Assembly (NCBI RefSeq): GCF_019904175.1
Contig: NZ_CP061913.1
Span: 3,224,001 to 3,288,000 of the forward strand
DNA length: 64,000 bases
DNA from: Dactylosporangium vinaceum
Lineage (GTDB): Bacteria > Actinomycetota > Actinomycetes > Mycobacteriales > Micromonosporaceae
Reading direction: 5' to 3'
The notes under the pieces are model-generated. The model was not told the DNA's origin. It did not search any database and saw nothing but the letters and a program-made list of their open reading frames with translations. Below, one piece after another: positions 27,154-35,536 of the stretch (positions are counted from its first letter, which is position 1; each line of letters starts with the position of its first letter). Position numbers and translations under genes: made by a program.

Positions 27154-27861
27154 ATGAGCGAACCGAACGTGGCGCTGGTGACCGGCGCGAACAAGGGCAT
27201 CGGATACGAGATCGCCGTCGGCCTGGGCCGGCAGGGCTTCCGCGTCGGCGTGGGCGCCCGCGACGACGCCCGCCGCGACGCGGCGGTCAAGACGCTGCTG
27301 GAGAAGGGCATCGACGCATTCGGTGTACCGCTCGACGTCACCTCCGACGCCAGTGTCACGGCCGCCGCGGCCGACCTCACCCGGCTGGACGTGCTCGTCA
27401 ACAACGCCGGCATCACCGGCAGCATGCCCCAGCACCCGACAGCCGTCGACCTGGACACCATCCGCACCGCCGTGGAGACGAACGTCCTGGGCGTCATCCG
27501 CGTCACGAACGCGATGCTGCCCCTGCTGCGCCGCTCCCCGTCCCCGCGCATCGTGAACATGTCGAGCACCGTCGGCTCCCTGACCCGCCAGTCCGAGGGC
27601 GACCAGGGCCCGATCTCCGCCGCCTACGCTCCGTCGAAGACCTTCCTGAACGCCGTCACCGTGCAGTACGCGAAGGAGTTCCGCGGCACGAACATCCTCA
27701 TCAACGCCGCCTGCCCCGGCTACTGCGCCACCGACCTCAACGGCTTCCGCGGCCACCGCACCCCCGAACAGGGCGCCGCCGTCGCCATCCACCTCGCCAC
27801 CCTCCCCGACGACGGCCCGACCGGCAGCTTCTTCGACGACGAGGGCGTCATCCCCTGGTAG
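27154..27861 (+). CDS. Short-chain dehydrogenase/reductase
   Basis: A 235-residue classical SDR. The cofactor motif is TGANKGIG, NNAGITG follows near residue 82, and the catalytic Ser and YxxxK are in NMSSTVG and AAYAPSKTF. The tail GSFFDDEGVIPW is typical of the carbonyl-reductase-like SDRs regulated by LysR genes. The stop codon lies at the edge of the MITE-like element that follows immediately, so the insertion may have removed the native 3' flank. It is divergent from the LysR gene at 26239. Confidence 0.9.
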   Translation: MSEPNVALVTGANKGIGYEIAVGLGRQGFRVGVGARDDARRDAAVKTLLEKGIDAFGVPLDVTSDASVTAAAADLTRLDVLVNNAGITGSMPQHPTAVDLDTIRTAVETNVLGVIRVTNAMLPLLRRSPSPRIVNMSSTVGSLTRQSEGDQGPISAAYAPSKTFLNAVTVQYAKEFRGTNILINAACPGYCATDLNGFRGHRTPEQGAAVAIHLATLPDDGPTGSFFDDEGVIPW

Positions 27862-27862
27862 G

Positions 27863-28327
27863 GGGACTGTCAGAAACGGCTCCGGCGCAGAAACGGTGGT
27901 GCCGGTCGATCGAGGTCGATAGCTGGGCGGAACGCTGACGGCGGTGCGATCCTGCTTGGGTCGCAGCGCTGTTGCCGGAGCTGTCGTCGCTGCTCATCGA
28001 TGAGGTGGCCGAGCAGGGCCGGGTGGTGTCGGTGCCTGTGTCTGTGTCGGCGAGGACGCGCGTCCGCTACCTCAACCAGGGCCGCGCCGATGCCGTACGC
28101 AAGCCGCCGCCACCACGCCGGCTGCGCATAGACCTGCCCGCCGTGGTTGCCGGCCTGACGCAGGCCTACAGTAACGGCCCGTTCGAAAGTGCCAACACCA
28201 AGGTCAAATTCTTGAAACGCCAGATGTACGGCCGAGCCGGCTTCGCCCTGATACGCCAACGAATCCCGCTCGCATGAGACCGACCGGCACCACCGTTTCT
28301 GCGCCAGAGCCGTTTCCCTACAGTCCC
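27863..28327. mobile_element. MITE-like derivative of an ISL3-family element
   Basis: The ends are long imperfect inverted repeats of about 46-47 bp (27863-27908 and 28281-28327), both beginning GGGACTGT and sharing GGCGCAGAAACGGTGGTGCC. The whole element is only 465 bp, versus 1.3-1.5 kb for complete ISL3 elements. TGGTA flanks both sides (27856-27860 and 28328-28332), and one side continues as CGG, so an 8-bp target duplication with one lost base is possible. The left end abuts the SDR stop codon. Confidence 0.8.
27972..28277 (+). pseudogene. Internally deleted ISL3-family transposase, in-frame
   Basis: A 101-codon open frame joins an ISL3-like N-terminus (LPELSSLLIDEVAEQGRVV) to an ISL3-like C-terminus (AYSNGPFESANTKVKFLKRQ, then MYGRAGFALIRQRIPLA). 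The zinc-binding and DDE catalytic core between them is gone, yet the frame remains open. It cannot be an active transposase; a DNA-binding remnant or inhibitor role is conceivable but unproven. Confidence 0.7.
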
Positions 28328-28337
28328 TGGTACGGCG

Positions 28338-29321
28338 CTACCGGGTCAGGAGCGGGGCTATGACGTCGACTCGGTTGGTCCAGATGGCGCCGGTCCAGCC
28401 CTTCGGGAGCGTGGCGAGGTCGGCGGGGGTGTCGAAGCCGGCGGACCAGTCGCCCACGTAGCGGACCAGGACCACGCGGGTGTCGGCCTCGCGCATGCGG
28501 GCCACGAAGCGGTTCGGCCAGCCCCAGAGCCACTTGCCGTATTCGATGGGCACGATCAGCTCGCGGTGGCGGCAGTCGGAGGGGACGTGGCCGGTCCAGC
28601 CTTCCCCGAAGTACCGGAGCAGGCATCGCTTGATGATGGCCTTCGACGACGTGCGGACCTGGGGGAGGCGGTCCGCGACGGCCGCCACCGCCTGGTCGCC
28701 GCCGGTGACCGTGACCGCGGCGAGGCGGTCCGGGGGAAGGGTCTGCAGGAACGCGGCGACGGCCGCGCCCTCGGCGGGGGTGTCGTGCTTCAGGTCGAGC
28801 TTCAGCTCGCGGCCGGGCAGTGCGGCGAAGACCTCGGGGACTGTCGGGAGCAGGCCGACGCCCTTGCCGCGCAGGGGATGGCTCGCCCCGCCGTCGGCCG
28901 TGTAGCCGTAGCCGAGGTCGAGGGCGCGCAGCTCGTCGAGGGTGTGCTCGGCGACGGTGCCCACGCCGTCGGTGCGGCAGTCGAGGGTGGCGTCGTGGAA
29001 CACCGCGAGCCGGCCGTCGCGGGTCAGCTGGACGTCGATCTCGGCGGCGTCGGCCCCGGCCGCGAACGCCGCCTGCAGTGACGGCACGGTGTTTTCCAGG
29101 AACGACACCTGCGGCGGGTGGATGCGGGTCGCCGTGCACGTGTCAGCGGCCACGCCCTGCAGGTCGAACGTCTGGGCCAGCCCGCGGTGGGCGAGCAGGA
29201 ACGGCCGCCGCCCGGCCTCGGGCCCGGCCAGGGTGGAGCTGTTGCCGAGGTACAGCGCCAGGCCCGCCAGCACCAGCACGGCCAGAGTGATGACGAACCC
29301 ACGTCGCCGGAAAATCCGCAC
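28338..29321 (-). CDS. Glycerophosphodiester phosphodiesterase, membrane-anchored or secreted
   Basis: A 327-residue GDPD-fold enzyme that hydrolyses glycerophosphodiesters. A short basic N-terminus and one hydrophobic segment (about 8-28) anchor or export it. The catalytic residues appear as LLAHRGLA, FLENTVPSL, AAEIDVQLTRD and AVFHDATLD, in family order. GTG 29321 is chosen for the GGAAGG eight bases upstream; an ATG at 29375 would add 18 residues without a ribosome site. The gene ends 10 bp from the MITE-like element. Confidence 0.88.
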   Translation of the reverse strand: MRIFRRRGFVITLAVLVLAGLALYLGNSSTLAGPEAGRRPFLLAHRGLAQTFDLQGVAADTCTATRIHPPQVSFLENTVPSLQAAFAAGADAAEIDVQLTRDGRLAVFHDATLDCRTDGVGTVAEHTLDELRALDLGYGYTADGGASHPLRGKGVGLLPTVPEVFAALPGRELKLDLKHDTPAEGAAVAAFLQTLPPDRLAAVTVTGGDQAVAAVADRLPQVRTSSKAIIKRCLLRYFGEGWTGHVPSDCRHRELIVPIEYGKWLWGWPNRFVARMREADTRVVLVRYVGDWSAGFDTPADLATLPKGWTGAIWTNRVDVIAPLLTR

Positions 29322-29377
29322 GACAGCAGCCTTCCAGCGCCGGTCCGGGGCGGAAACCGCCCAAAGACGCAGCACGT

Positions 29378-29998
29378 CTAATACTTAAGTCCCTGGGCGA
29401 GCAGCGCCGCCTGCGTGCGGCTGGCGACGTCCAGCTTTCCCAGGACGTTGCTCACGTGGGTCTTCACCGTCCGCTCGGCCACGTCCAGGGCGCGGGCGAT
29501 CTCCCGGTTGCTCAAGCCCTCGCCGAGCAGCCGCAGCACCTCGCGCTCGCGAGCCGTGAGCGCCTGCAGGTCGGGGCCGGTCGGAGGCGTCGAGGGCCGC
29601 GGCCACAGCAGCTCTGCCGCGGACGCGCTCAGCGGCCGGAGCCCGGCGTGGGCCCCGCGCACGGCGGCCGCCAGCTCCGCGCCCGTGGCGTCCTTGAGCA
29701 CGAAGCCGTCCGCCCCGGCCGCCAGGGCGCGCTGGACGTCCGCCGCGCTGCCGACGGTGGTCAGCATCAGGACCCGGCCGGTGTACCCGCGCGCCCGCAG
29801 TGCGCGCAGCACCGCGACCCCGTCGGCGCCGGGGAGGTACAGGTCCAGGAGAATGACGTCGGCGTCGACCGGTGTGGCCAGCAGCGCCTCGCCGTCGCCG
29901 AACCCGGCGACCACCGACACGCCGGGCTCGCTGCCCAGGATCAGGCTCAGCCCTTCCCGCACGAGGGCCTGGTCGTCGACGATGGCGAGCCGGATCAC
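29378..29998 (-). CDS. NarL/LuxR-family response regulator
   Basis: A 206-residue regulator with a receiver domain (DD at 8-9, phosphoacceptor Asp52 in ILLDLYLPG, Lys in FVLKDATG) and a LuxR-type HTH (LTAREREVLRLLGEGLSNRE then VAERTVKTHVSNVLGKL). GTG 29998. Its kinase partner is the divergent gene beginning 25 bp away, an unusual head-to-head layout for this class, since most NarL-type pairs are co-directional. Confidence 0.9.
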   Translation of the reverse strand: MIRLAIVDDQALVREGLSLILGSEPGVSVVAGFGDGEALLATPVDADVILLDLYLPGADGVAVLRALRARGYTGRVLMLTTVGSAADVQRALAAGADGFVLKDATGAELAAAVRGAHAGLRPLSASAAELLWPRPSTPPTGPDLQALTAREREVLRLLGEGLSNREIARALDVAERTVKTHVSNVLGKLDVASRTQAALLAQGLKY

Positions 29999-30023
29999 CG
30001 CCCGATCGTATGCGGAGGTGCAG

Positions 30024-31112
30024 GTGCAGGTGCGCGGACACTGGCGCCCGGCGCTCGACGCCGTGCTGTTCGCCCTGGTGGCCGTGCTCTTCGCGCTCTC
30101 CGGCACGGCGATCTCGGTGCCGCTGGCCGTCGCCCAGGTCCTGCCCCTGCTCGTGCGCCGGCGATACCCGGGGGCGGCCCTCGCCGTGATCGCCGTCGCC
30201 ACGTCGGCCCACTCGCTGCTCGGCATGGCCCGCGCGGTCGGATACCTGCCGGTCGCCCTGGCCGTCTACAGCGCCGCCACCCATCGATCGCCGTGGGTGC
30301 GGTGGGTCGCCTGCGGCGGGGCCGTCGTGCTCGTCACGGTGACTGGCGCGATCCGCCACGGGCCGGTCGAGGGCGGTCTGCTGGCCGCGGTCGCGCTGAT
30401 CGTCACCTGGCTGGCCGGAGCGGAGCGGGCGGTGATCGCCCAGCTGCGCCTCGAGCGCCACCTGGCCGACCAGGCCGCGGCCACCGCCCGGTCCCGCGAG
30501 CGGCTGGCCCGCCGCCTGCACGACAGCCTGGCTCACACCATGACGGTCATGCTGGTGCAGGGCGAGGCCCTGCGTGCGACGGCCCGGCTGACCACCGAGG
30601 ACGAAGAGCGTCTGGCATTGGTACTCCAGGCCGGCCGGACCGCGCTCGCCGACGTCCGCCTGGCTTTGGCCGAGGAGACGCAGCGCGATGCCGCCGCGGC
30701 GCTGGATGGCCGCCTGGCCGCCCTGCGCGAGGCGGGGCTGCGGGCCGCGGACCCACCCGGCCTCGACGCGCTGCCGCCCGCCGCCCGCGAGGTGGCGTAC
30801 CGCCTGCTCGGCGAGGCCGCCACCAACGCCCTGCGCCACGACGGCCCCGGCACCCGCCTGACCGCCGAGCTGATCCGGGCGGCCGAGCGCACGTCGCTTC
30901 GCGTGACGAGCACGCCACGCACCGGCCACCCCCGCCCGGCCGGTCGGACGCCGGCGGGCGGCTTCGGCCTGAGCAGCCTCGCCGACGACGTCACAGCGAT
31001 CGGCGGCACCCTGACCTACGGCCCGGCCGGCGGGTCCTGGACCGTGCGCGCCGACTTCCCCACGCCCGGCCCGCCGCACCCGGCCGAGCCAGCGGGCGGG
31101 CCTACACCCTGA
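30024..31112 (+). CDS. Sensor histidine kinase, HisKA_3 (NarL-type partner)
   Basis: A 362-residue kinase with 4-6 membrane segments in the first 145 residues and little extracytoplasmic sequence. It has a dimerisation/phosphotransfer helix with the phospho-His in ARRLHDSLAHT, and an ATPase domain with LGEAATNALRHDG (N box) and GFGLSSLADDV (G box). Three tandem GTGs are possible starts; 30024 is best placed, 5 bases after GGAGG. It partners the regulator encoded divergently at 29378-29998. Its end overlaps the convergent PIG-L gene by 11 bp. Confidence 0.88.
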   Translation: MQVRGHWRPALDAVLFALVAVLFALSGTAISVPLAVAQVLPLLVRRRYPGAALAVIAVATSAHSLLGMARAVGYLPVALAVYSAATHRSPWVRWVACGGAVVLVTVTGAIRHGPVEGGLLAAVALIVTWLAGAERAVIAQLRLERHLADQAAATARSRERLARRLHDSLAHTMTVMLVQGEALRATARLTTEDEERLALVLQAGRTALADVRLALAEETQRDAAAALDGRLAALREAGLRAADPPGLDALPPAAREVAYRLLGEAATNALRHDGPGTRLTAELIRAAERTSLRVTSTPRTGHPRPAGRTPAGGFGLSSLADDVTAIGGTLTYGPAGGSWTVRADFPTPGPPHPAEPAGGPTP

Positions 31113-31887
31113 CGGTCGCGAAGATGTCGTCGCCGGGGCGGGCGCCGGGCGTGCGGGCGGCCTCGACGAACCACTCGCGGCCGCAGACGGCGCGGAACAG
31201 CGGGCCCGGCAAGTGCGACAGCAGCGCCAGGGTGCGGACCCCGGAGCCGCCCTCGGCCTGGGAGGCGTGCGCGCGCATCGCGGCGCGTTTCTGCCCGGCG
31301 TAGGCGCGGACGTCCACGGCGTGTGTGATGGCGGCGCGGGCGGTGAAGACGCGGGTCGGGTCCCCGAACGGGAGGCTCGGCAGGAAGCGGCCGGCCAGCC
31401 GTAGCGGCGTCAGCACCATCCGTAGTGACGAGCGGTCGACGGTGGCCTCCAGCAGGGGGGTGCCGGTCAGCTCGGCCGCGGCCCGGGCCACGCGGTGGAC
31501 CTGGAGGTGGTCCGGGTGGCCATAGCCGCCGTTCGCGTCGTAGCCGGTCAGGATGTCGGCCCGCTCCTCGCGCACGATGGCGGCCAGGCGCGCGGCGGCC
31601 TCCGGGACGGGGACGGCGCTGAAGCCGCCCGTCGCGTCGAGGCCCGAGTCGGGGTAACCGAGCGTCTCCACCCGGGCACAGCCGAGCGCCTCCGCGGCCG
31701 CCAGGAGCTCCGCGTGCCGGCGGGTGCCGAGCCCCTCGCCGGAGGCGGCCAGGCCGGCCTCGCCGAGGGTGGCGGTGACGAGCACGACACGGTGGCCCTC
31801 GGCGGCGGCGCGGGCCAGGGTGCCGCCGGTCAGCAGGGTCTCGTCGTCGGGGTGGGCGTGGAAGGCGACGACCGTGTACTCAGGCAT
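31102..31887 (-). CDS. PIG-L/LmbE-family deacetylase
   Basis: A 261-residue zinc-dependent N-acetyl sugar deacetylase. The metal-binding motif AHPDDE is at residues 10-15 and the third ligand lies in GYGHPDHLQVH. In actinobacteria the family includes mycothiol MshB and its conjugate amidase Mca as well as antibiotic-sugar deacetylases. The gene overlaps the glycosyltransferase upstream by 8 bp, pointing to a glycan or glycolipid N-acetyl substrate made by that enzyme. Confidence 0.9.
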   Translation of the reverse strand: MPEYTVVAFHAHPDDETLLTGGTLARAAAEGHRVVLVTATLGEAGLAASGEGLGTRRHAELLAAAEALGCARVETLGYPDSGLDATGGFSAVPVPEAAARLAAIVREERADILTGYDANGGYGHPDHLQVHRVARAAAELTGTPLLEATVDRSSLRMVLTPLRLAGRFLPSLPFGDPTRVFTARAAITHAVDVRAYAGQKRAAMRAHASQAEGGSGVRTLALLSHLPGPLFRAVCGREWFVEAARTPGARPGDDIFATVRV

Positions 31888-32956
31888 GCGCGAACGCGCG
31901 CTCGTACAGCGCGTCCGCCGTGTCGAGCACTGTCTCCCAGCGGACGCACGGCGCGACCGCGCGGTTGTGCTCGGCCACCGCCGCCGCCCGCGCCGGGTCG
32001 TCGAGGAGCGAGGCCAGGGTGTTCTGCAGCTCGGCGTCGGAGTGCACCAGCCAGCCCTCGAGGCCGTGGCGGATGAAGTCGGCGACGCCGCTGCCGGCCC
32101 GGGCCACGACCGGCAGGCCGGCGCTGCGGGCTTCGAGGGCGGCGATGCCGAAGGACTCTCGCGGGGCCGGGGCGATGTACACGTCCGCCGAAGCCAGCAG
32201 CGCCCGGATCGCGGTGCGGTCGAGGGCGCCGGTGAACGTGATCTCCGGCGTTGCCGCCCGGCGCAGGCCCGGCAGCAGCGGCCCGTCGCCGACGAGGACG
32301 GCCCGGAACCGGCCCGGGTACGCGTCGTGCAGCGCCTGCAGCGTGCGCAGCAGCGTCCGCGGCCGTTTCCGGCGGACCATGCGCATGACGCTGATGAAGG
32401 TGGGGATCGGGGCGGCGGTGCGCGGCAGCAGCCAGGCGGCCGGGTCGATGCCGTTGGGCAGGACCGACACGTGGGTGCCGTCAAGCGCCGTGCGGACCGC
32501 CGAGGCGGCCGCGCTGGAGACGGCCGCCCACTGCACGGGCCAGCTGCCGGCGTCCATGACCCGGGCGAAGCGGCGGACCAGCGGCAGGATGTCGTGCCAC
32601 ATCGAGTGCACGGACACGACTGTCGGCAGCCCGGTGGTGGCCGAGGCGCGGGCCGCGGTCCAGGCCAGGGGCGAGAACGCCGAGACGTGGGCGTGGACCG
32701 CGTCGATGCGGTGCGTCCGCAGCAGGTCACTGAGCGCGGGGGTGCCGAGGCGGCGGTACGGGCCGGCGCCGAGGCCGGAGATCCGCACGACGGGGACACC
32801 CTCGGTGGCCGGGGCGGCCGGCCACGACGGGGCGGTGGTCGTCAGGACCATCGTCTCGTGACGTCCGGCGTGCTGGCGGGTGGCCAGGTCGTGCACCTGG
32901 AGTTCGACGCCGCCGAGCCGGGGGAGGTAGACGTCGGTGACATGGGCTATGCGCAT
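31880..32956 (-). CDS. GT4-family glycosyltransferase
   Basis: A 358-residue GT-B fold glycosyltransferase. The N-terminal domain begins MRIAHVTDVYLPRLGGVE, a GT4 hallmark. The C-terminal donor domain contains SVMRMVRRKRP and the nucleotide-sugar motif PAPRESFGIAALEARSAGLP (E-x7-E). It sits in a three-gene operon between a UPF0104-type membrane protein and the PIG-L deacetylase with 8-10 bp overlaps, suggesting synthesis, modification and translocation of a glycoconjugate. Acceptor unknown. Confidence 0.9.
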   Translation of the reverse strand: MRIAHVTDVYLPRLGGVELQVHDLATRQHAGRHETMVLTTTAPSWPAAPATEGVPVVRISGLGAGPYRRLGTPALSDLLRTHRIDAVHAHVSAFSPLAWTAARASATTGLPTVVSVHSMWHDILPLVRRFARVMDAGSWPVQWAAVSSAAASAVRTALDGTHVSVLPNGIDPAAWLLPRTAAPIPTFISVMRMVRRKRPRTLLRTLQALHDAYPGRFRAVLVGDGPLLPGLRRAATPEITFTGALDRTAIRALLASADVYIAPAPRESFGIAALEARSAGLPVVARAGSGVADFIRHGLEGWLVHSDAELQNTLASLLDDPARAAAVAEHNRAVAPCVRWETVLDTADALYERAFAHA

Positions 32957-33954
32957 TGGGCGGGGGGTCTCCTGAAGAGCAGCCACAGGGCCGTGGCCAT
33001 GGCGCCGACGGGGATCTCGGCGGCGAAGACGAACGCGCGGTACAGCAGGACGCCGGCCAGCGCGCCGGTGGGGTCGGCGCCCAGGGCGATCAGGATCGCG
33101 ATGGTGCCCGCCTCGACCACGCCCGCACCGCCGGGGGTGATGGCGGCGAGGGTCAGGAGGCGCTCTGCGACCAGCCCGGCGAGGATGATCGGCCACGGGA
33201 GGTACACATGGATAGCAACGAAACTGAGCCAGAGTAGGGCACCCTGGAGCACCCAGTAGCCTGTCATCCCCCAGCTCAGCTCCCGCCAACGGCGCCGGAC
33301 GAGGCTGTCGGTGCCGTCCAGCAGGTCGGTCGTCGCGGCCGTCCAGCCCGGCTGCGCCTTCGGGCGGATGCGGGTCCAGACCCGCTCACACCACGCGACC
33401 AGGCGCAGCAGGGGACCGGCCCGGCCGAGCAGGGCGGCGGTGACCAGGACCCCCGAGACGAAACAGATCACGGAGCATAGCAGCCAGAGCAGCATGTGGC
33501 CGCCCGGCGTCAGGTCGGCTACGAGCAGTACTCCCAGCGTCACCAACGGCATGAAAAGCTTGGCGATCAGGTCCCACGCCTTGGAGACCACGACGAAGCG
33601 GGCGAACTCCAGGCCCGTGTGCCCCCAGCCGCGGACCATGCCGAGGTTGAGCGCGGTGCCGGCCACCCCGCCCAGCGGCAGGACGTTGGAGACCGCGCTG
33701 CCGGAGAGGTTGAGCGTCAGCGCGCGGCGGTGGCTGAGCCCGGGCAGTGACGCGGTGAGCACGGAGGTGTGGACCACCAGGCCGAGCAGCCACACGACAC
33801 CCAGCAGCAGCGGCCAGCGCCAGCCGAGATTGGCGATCATCCGCCACGCCTGCGACCACGATGCTCCGACGGCGTGCAGATGCACGGCCGACCAGGCGAC
33901 CAGCCCGACCGCCCCCACGAGCAGCGCAATCCGGCGCGGCGCCTTCACCGCCAT
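32947..33954 (-). CDS. Lysylphosphatidylglycerol synthase transmembrane-region (UPF0104/AglD-like) protein
   Basis: A 335-residue protein with about 8 membrane segments, matching the flippase-like membrane domain of MprF without its cytosolic aminoacyl-transferase domain. Characteristic pieces are LSGSAVSNVLPLGGVAGTAL and TPGGAGVVEAGTIA. Stand-alone members (UPF0104) often accompany GT4 glycosyltransferases and are suspected lipid translocases. It heads the three-gene operon. A TTCAGC direct repeat lies 53-70 bp upstream of its start. Confidence 0.87.
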   Translation of the reverse strand: MAVKAPRRIALLVGAVGLVAWSAVHLHAVGASWSQAWRMIANLGWRWPLLLGVVWLLGLVVHTSVLTASLPGLSHRRALTLNLSGSAVSNVLPLGGVAGTALNLGMVRGWGHTGLEFARFVVVSKAWDLIAKLFMPLVTLGVLLVADLTPGGHMLLWLLCSVICFVSGVLVTAALLGRAGPLLRLVAWCERVWTRIRPKAQPGWTAATTDLLDGTDSLVRRRWRELSWGMTGYWVLQGALLWLSFVAIHVYLPWPIILAGLVAERLLTLAAITPGGAGVVEAGTIAILIALGADPTGALAGVLLYRAFVFAAEIPVGAMATALWLLFRRPPAQCA

Positions 33955-34006
33955 GCGGTCCTCCCCCGTGCGACCATCTTCGAGTCGCTCAAGGTCGCAG
34001 ACGGAA

Positions 34007-34024
34007 GCTGAAGAAACGCTGAAC
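34007..34024 (-). promoter_or_regulatory. Second TTCAG direct repeat, 11-bp period
   Basis: On the minus strand GTTCAGCGTTTCTTCAGC holds two TTCAGC units 11 bp apart, 53-70 bp upstream of the UPF0104-type gene. Orientation, period and distance match the site at 21033-21050 ahead of the orphan response regulator. Confidence 0.5.
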
Positions 34025-34026
34025 GT

Positions 34027-35052
34027 CTAGATTATGACAGGCGCGGCGGTACTTTCGCGCACAATCAGCTCCGTTGCCAACTCAATGCGTGGCGATTCGA
34101 TGCGCTCTCCGTTGACGATCCGTAGCAGTGTGCGTGCGGCGGCGACGCCCATCTCGTGCAGCGGCTGGCGGACGGTGGTCAGCGGGGGAGCGGTCCACTC
34201 GGCGAAGTTGAGGTCGTCGAAGCCCACGACGCTCACGTCACCGGGAATCGTCAGGCCGGCCCGGCGGACCGCCTCGTAGACCCCTGTCGCCTGCTGGTCG
34301 CTGCCGGCGAACACGGCGGTCGGCGGGTTGGGCAGCGACAGGAGCGACTCGGCCGCGCGCAGCCCCCCGTCGTGCTGAAAGTTTCCGTACCGCACCAGTT
34401 GCCGATCGGCCGCCAGCCCGGCCGACTCCAGGGCCGCCCGGTAGCCGGCGATGCGCGCCCGGGTGCACTGGAACTGCTCGAATCCGCCGATCGCGGCGAT
34501 GCGCCGGTGCCCGAGCGCGGCCAGGTGCTCGGCCGCCGCGTAGCCACCCGCGAAGTTGGTCGCCCCGATCGACGGGATGCCCGGCGGCGGCTGGTTGACC
34601 GCGTCGACGATGACGAACGGCAGGTTGCGCCGGCGCAGGTCGTCGTGCTGGCGCTCGGCCAGCTCGCTGAGCACCAGGATGGCGCCCTCGGAGCCGCGGG
34701 CCAGCAGCGACTCGACCCACCGCCGGGACAGGGACTGGCGATTGTGGATCGCGGACACGACGAGCCCCAGCCCGGCCTCTTCGACGACCTCCTCGACGCC
34801 TGTCAGTATCGACAGCCCCCACACGCTGTCGAGCTCGTTGATGACCAGGTCGACGAGTTCGGTGCGGCGCCGCCGCCCGCTCTTCGCCGCCCGTGGCCGC
34901 TGATAGCCGCGCTCGGCCAGCAGCCGCTCGATGGCCTGGCGGGTCTTCGCCGAGACATCCGTGTGTCCATTGAGGACCTTCGAGACAGTGGAGACGGCCA
35001 CGCGCGCCTCGCGCGCGATCTCGGCCATCGTGGGTCTGCCGTTCGCCGTCAT
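34027..35052 (-). CDS. LacI-family transcriptional regulator
   Basis: A 341-residue LacI/GalR regulator. The HTH and hinge (PTMAEIAREARVAVSTVSKVLNGH) are followed by a periplasmic-binding-protein-like effector domain with AGSDQQATGVYEA and the signature VVGFDDLNFAEWTAPPLTTV. This class often senses plant-polysaccharide oligosaccharides. AGGTGAGG precedes ATG 35052. TTTCGAAA-type sites upstream suggest self-control. Its other targets are not identifiable within the window: the neighbouring genes are not sugar-catabolic. Confidence 0.9.
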   Translation of the reverse strand: MTANGRPTMAEIAREARVAVSTVSKVLNGHTDVSAKTRQAIERLLAERGYQRPRAAKSGRRRRTELVDLVINELDSVWGLSILTGVEEVVEEAGLGLVVSAIHNRQSLSRRWVESLLARGSEGAILVLSELAERQHDDLRRRNLPFVIVDAVNQPPPGIPSIGATNFAGGYAAAEHLAALGHRRIAAIGGFEQFQCTRARIAGYRAALESAGLAADRQLVRYGNFQHDGGLRAAESLLSLPNPPTAVFAGSDQQATGVYEAVRRAGLTIPGDVSVVGFDDLNFAEWTAPPLTTVRQPLHEMGVAAARTLLRIVNGERIESPRIELATELIVRESTAAPVII

Positions 35053-35066
35053 GGCCTCACCTGCGA

Positions 35067-35156
35067 GTTTCGAAAACGATTGCCCATGTGTGGGCGGCGC
35101 TGCCTGGTGATCGGCACCGTACACCCCGCACCTGCGTTTCGAAATGTTTCTCGAAA
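35067..35156. promoter_or_regulatory. TTTCGA-type operator sites upstream of the lacI-family gene
   Basis: TTTCGA-N8-TCGAAA spans 35137-35156 as an inverted repeat. A second TTTCGAAA lies at 35068-35075, near the start codon. Symmetric AT-rich centres of this kind are standard for LacI-type regulators, so these are probable autoregulatory operators. Confidence 0.5.
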
Positions 35157-35217
35157 GGACGGCCCGTCCCATGCGCACCGCTGCGCCGGGCCCGGCGAGC
35201 CGCGGCGGCGGCTGCGG

Positions 35218-35472
35218 TCAGCGCGACTGTTCGACGAGCTCGACGCGCGGCACCGTGTTGCGGGGCAGCCCTGCGTAGTCCCAGGTGACGATGACGTCGA
35301 GCTCGCCGAGCATCGCGCGGTTGAGCAGCTCCTGCAGCAGCACGCCGTCGGGATCGTGCACGGTGTCGACGGTGTCGTACCCGTGCCGGTCCGCGTGGGC
35401 GGCACACTCGGCGACGTGCGTCATCTGGCGCAGATAGATCACGGCCCGCAGAGGTGGCAGGTTGGCGTCCAT
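35218..35472 (-). CDS. Short resolvase-like protein lacking the catalytic serine
   Basis: An 84-residue protein whose fold-determining segments resemble the N-terminal domain of serine recombinases: RAVIYLRQMTH at the start, RHGYDTVDTVHDPDG in the middle and LGELDVIVTWDYAGLPRNT near the end. The serine expected in the YxRVS motif is replaced (YLRQM), and there is no DNA-binding domain. It is therefore not a working recombinase. ATG 35472. It may be a domesticated recombinase-fold protein; similar short homologues are known in actinobacteria without assigned function. Confidence 0.55.
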   Translation of the reverse strand: MDANLPPLRAVIYLRQMTHVAECAAHADRHGYDTVDTVHDPDGVLLQELLNRAMLGELDVIVTWDYAGLPRNTVPRVELVEQSR

Positions 35473-35536
35473 GCCGTGTGTATCGGGGCCGCGCTCAGGT
35501 TCGTAACACCTCCTGCTGAACCGGGCGGCGCCGGCC

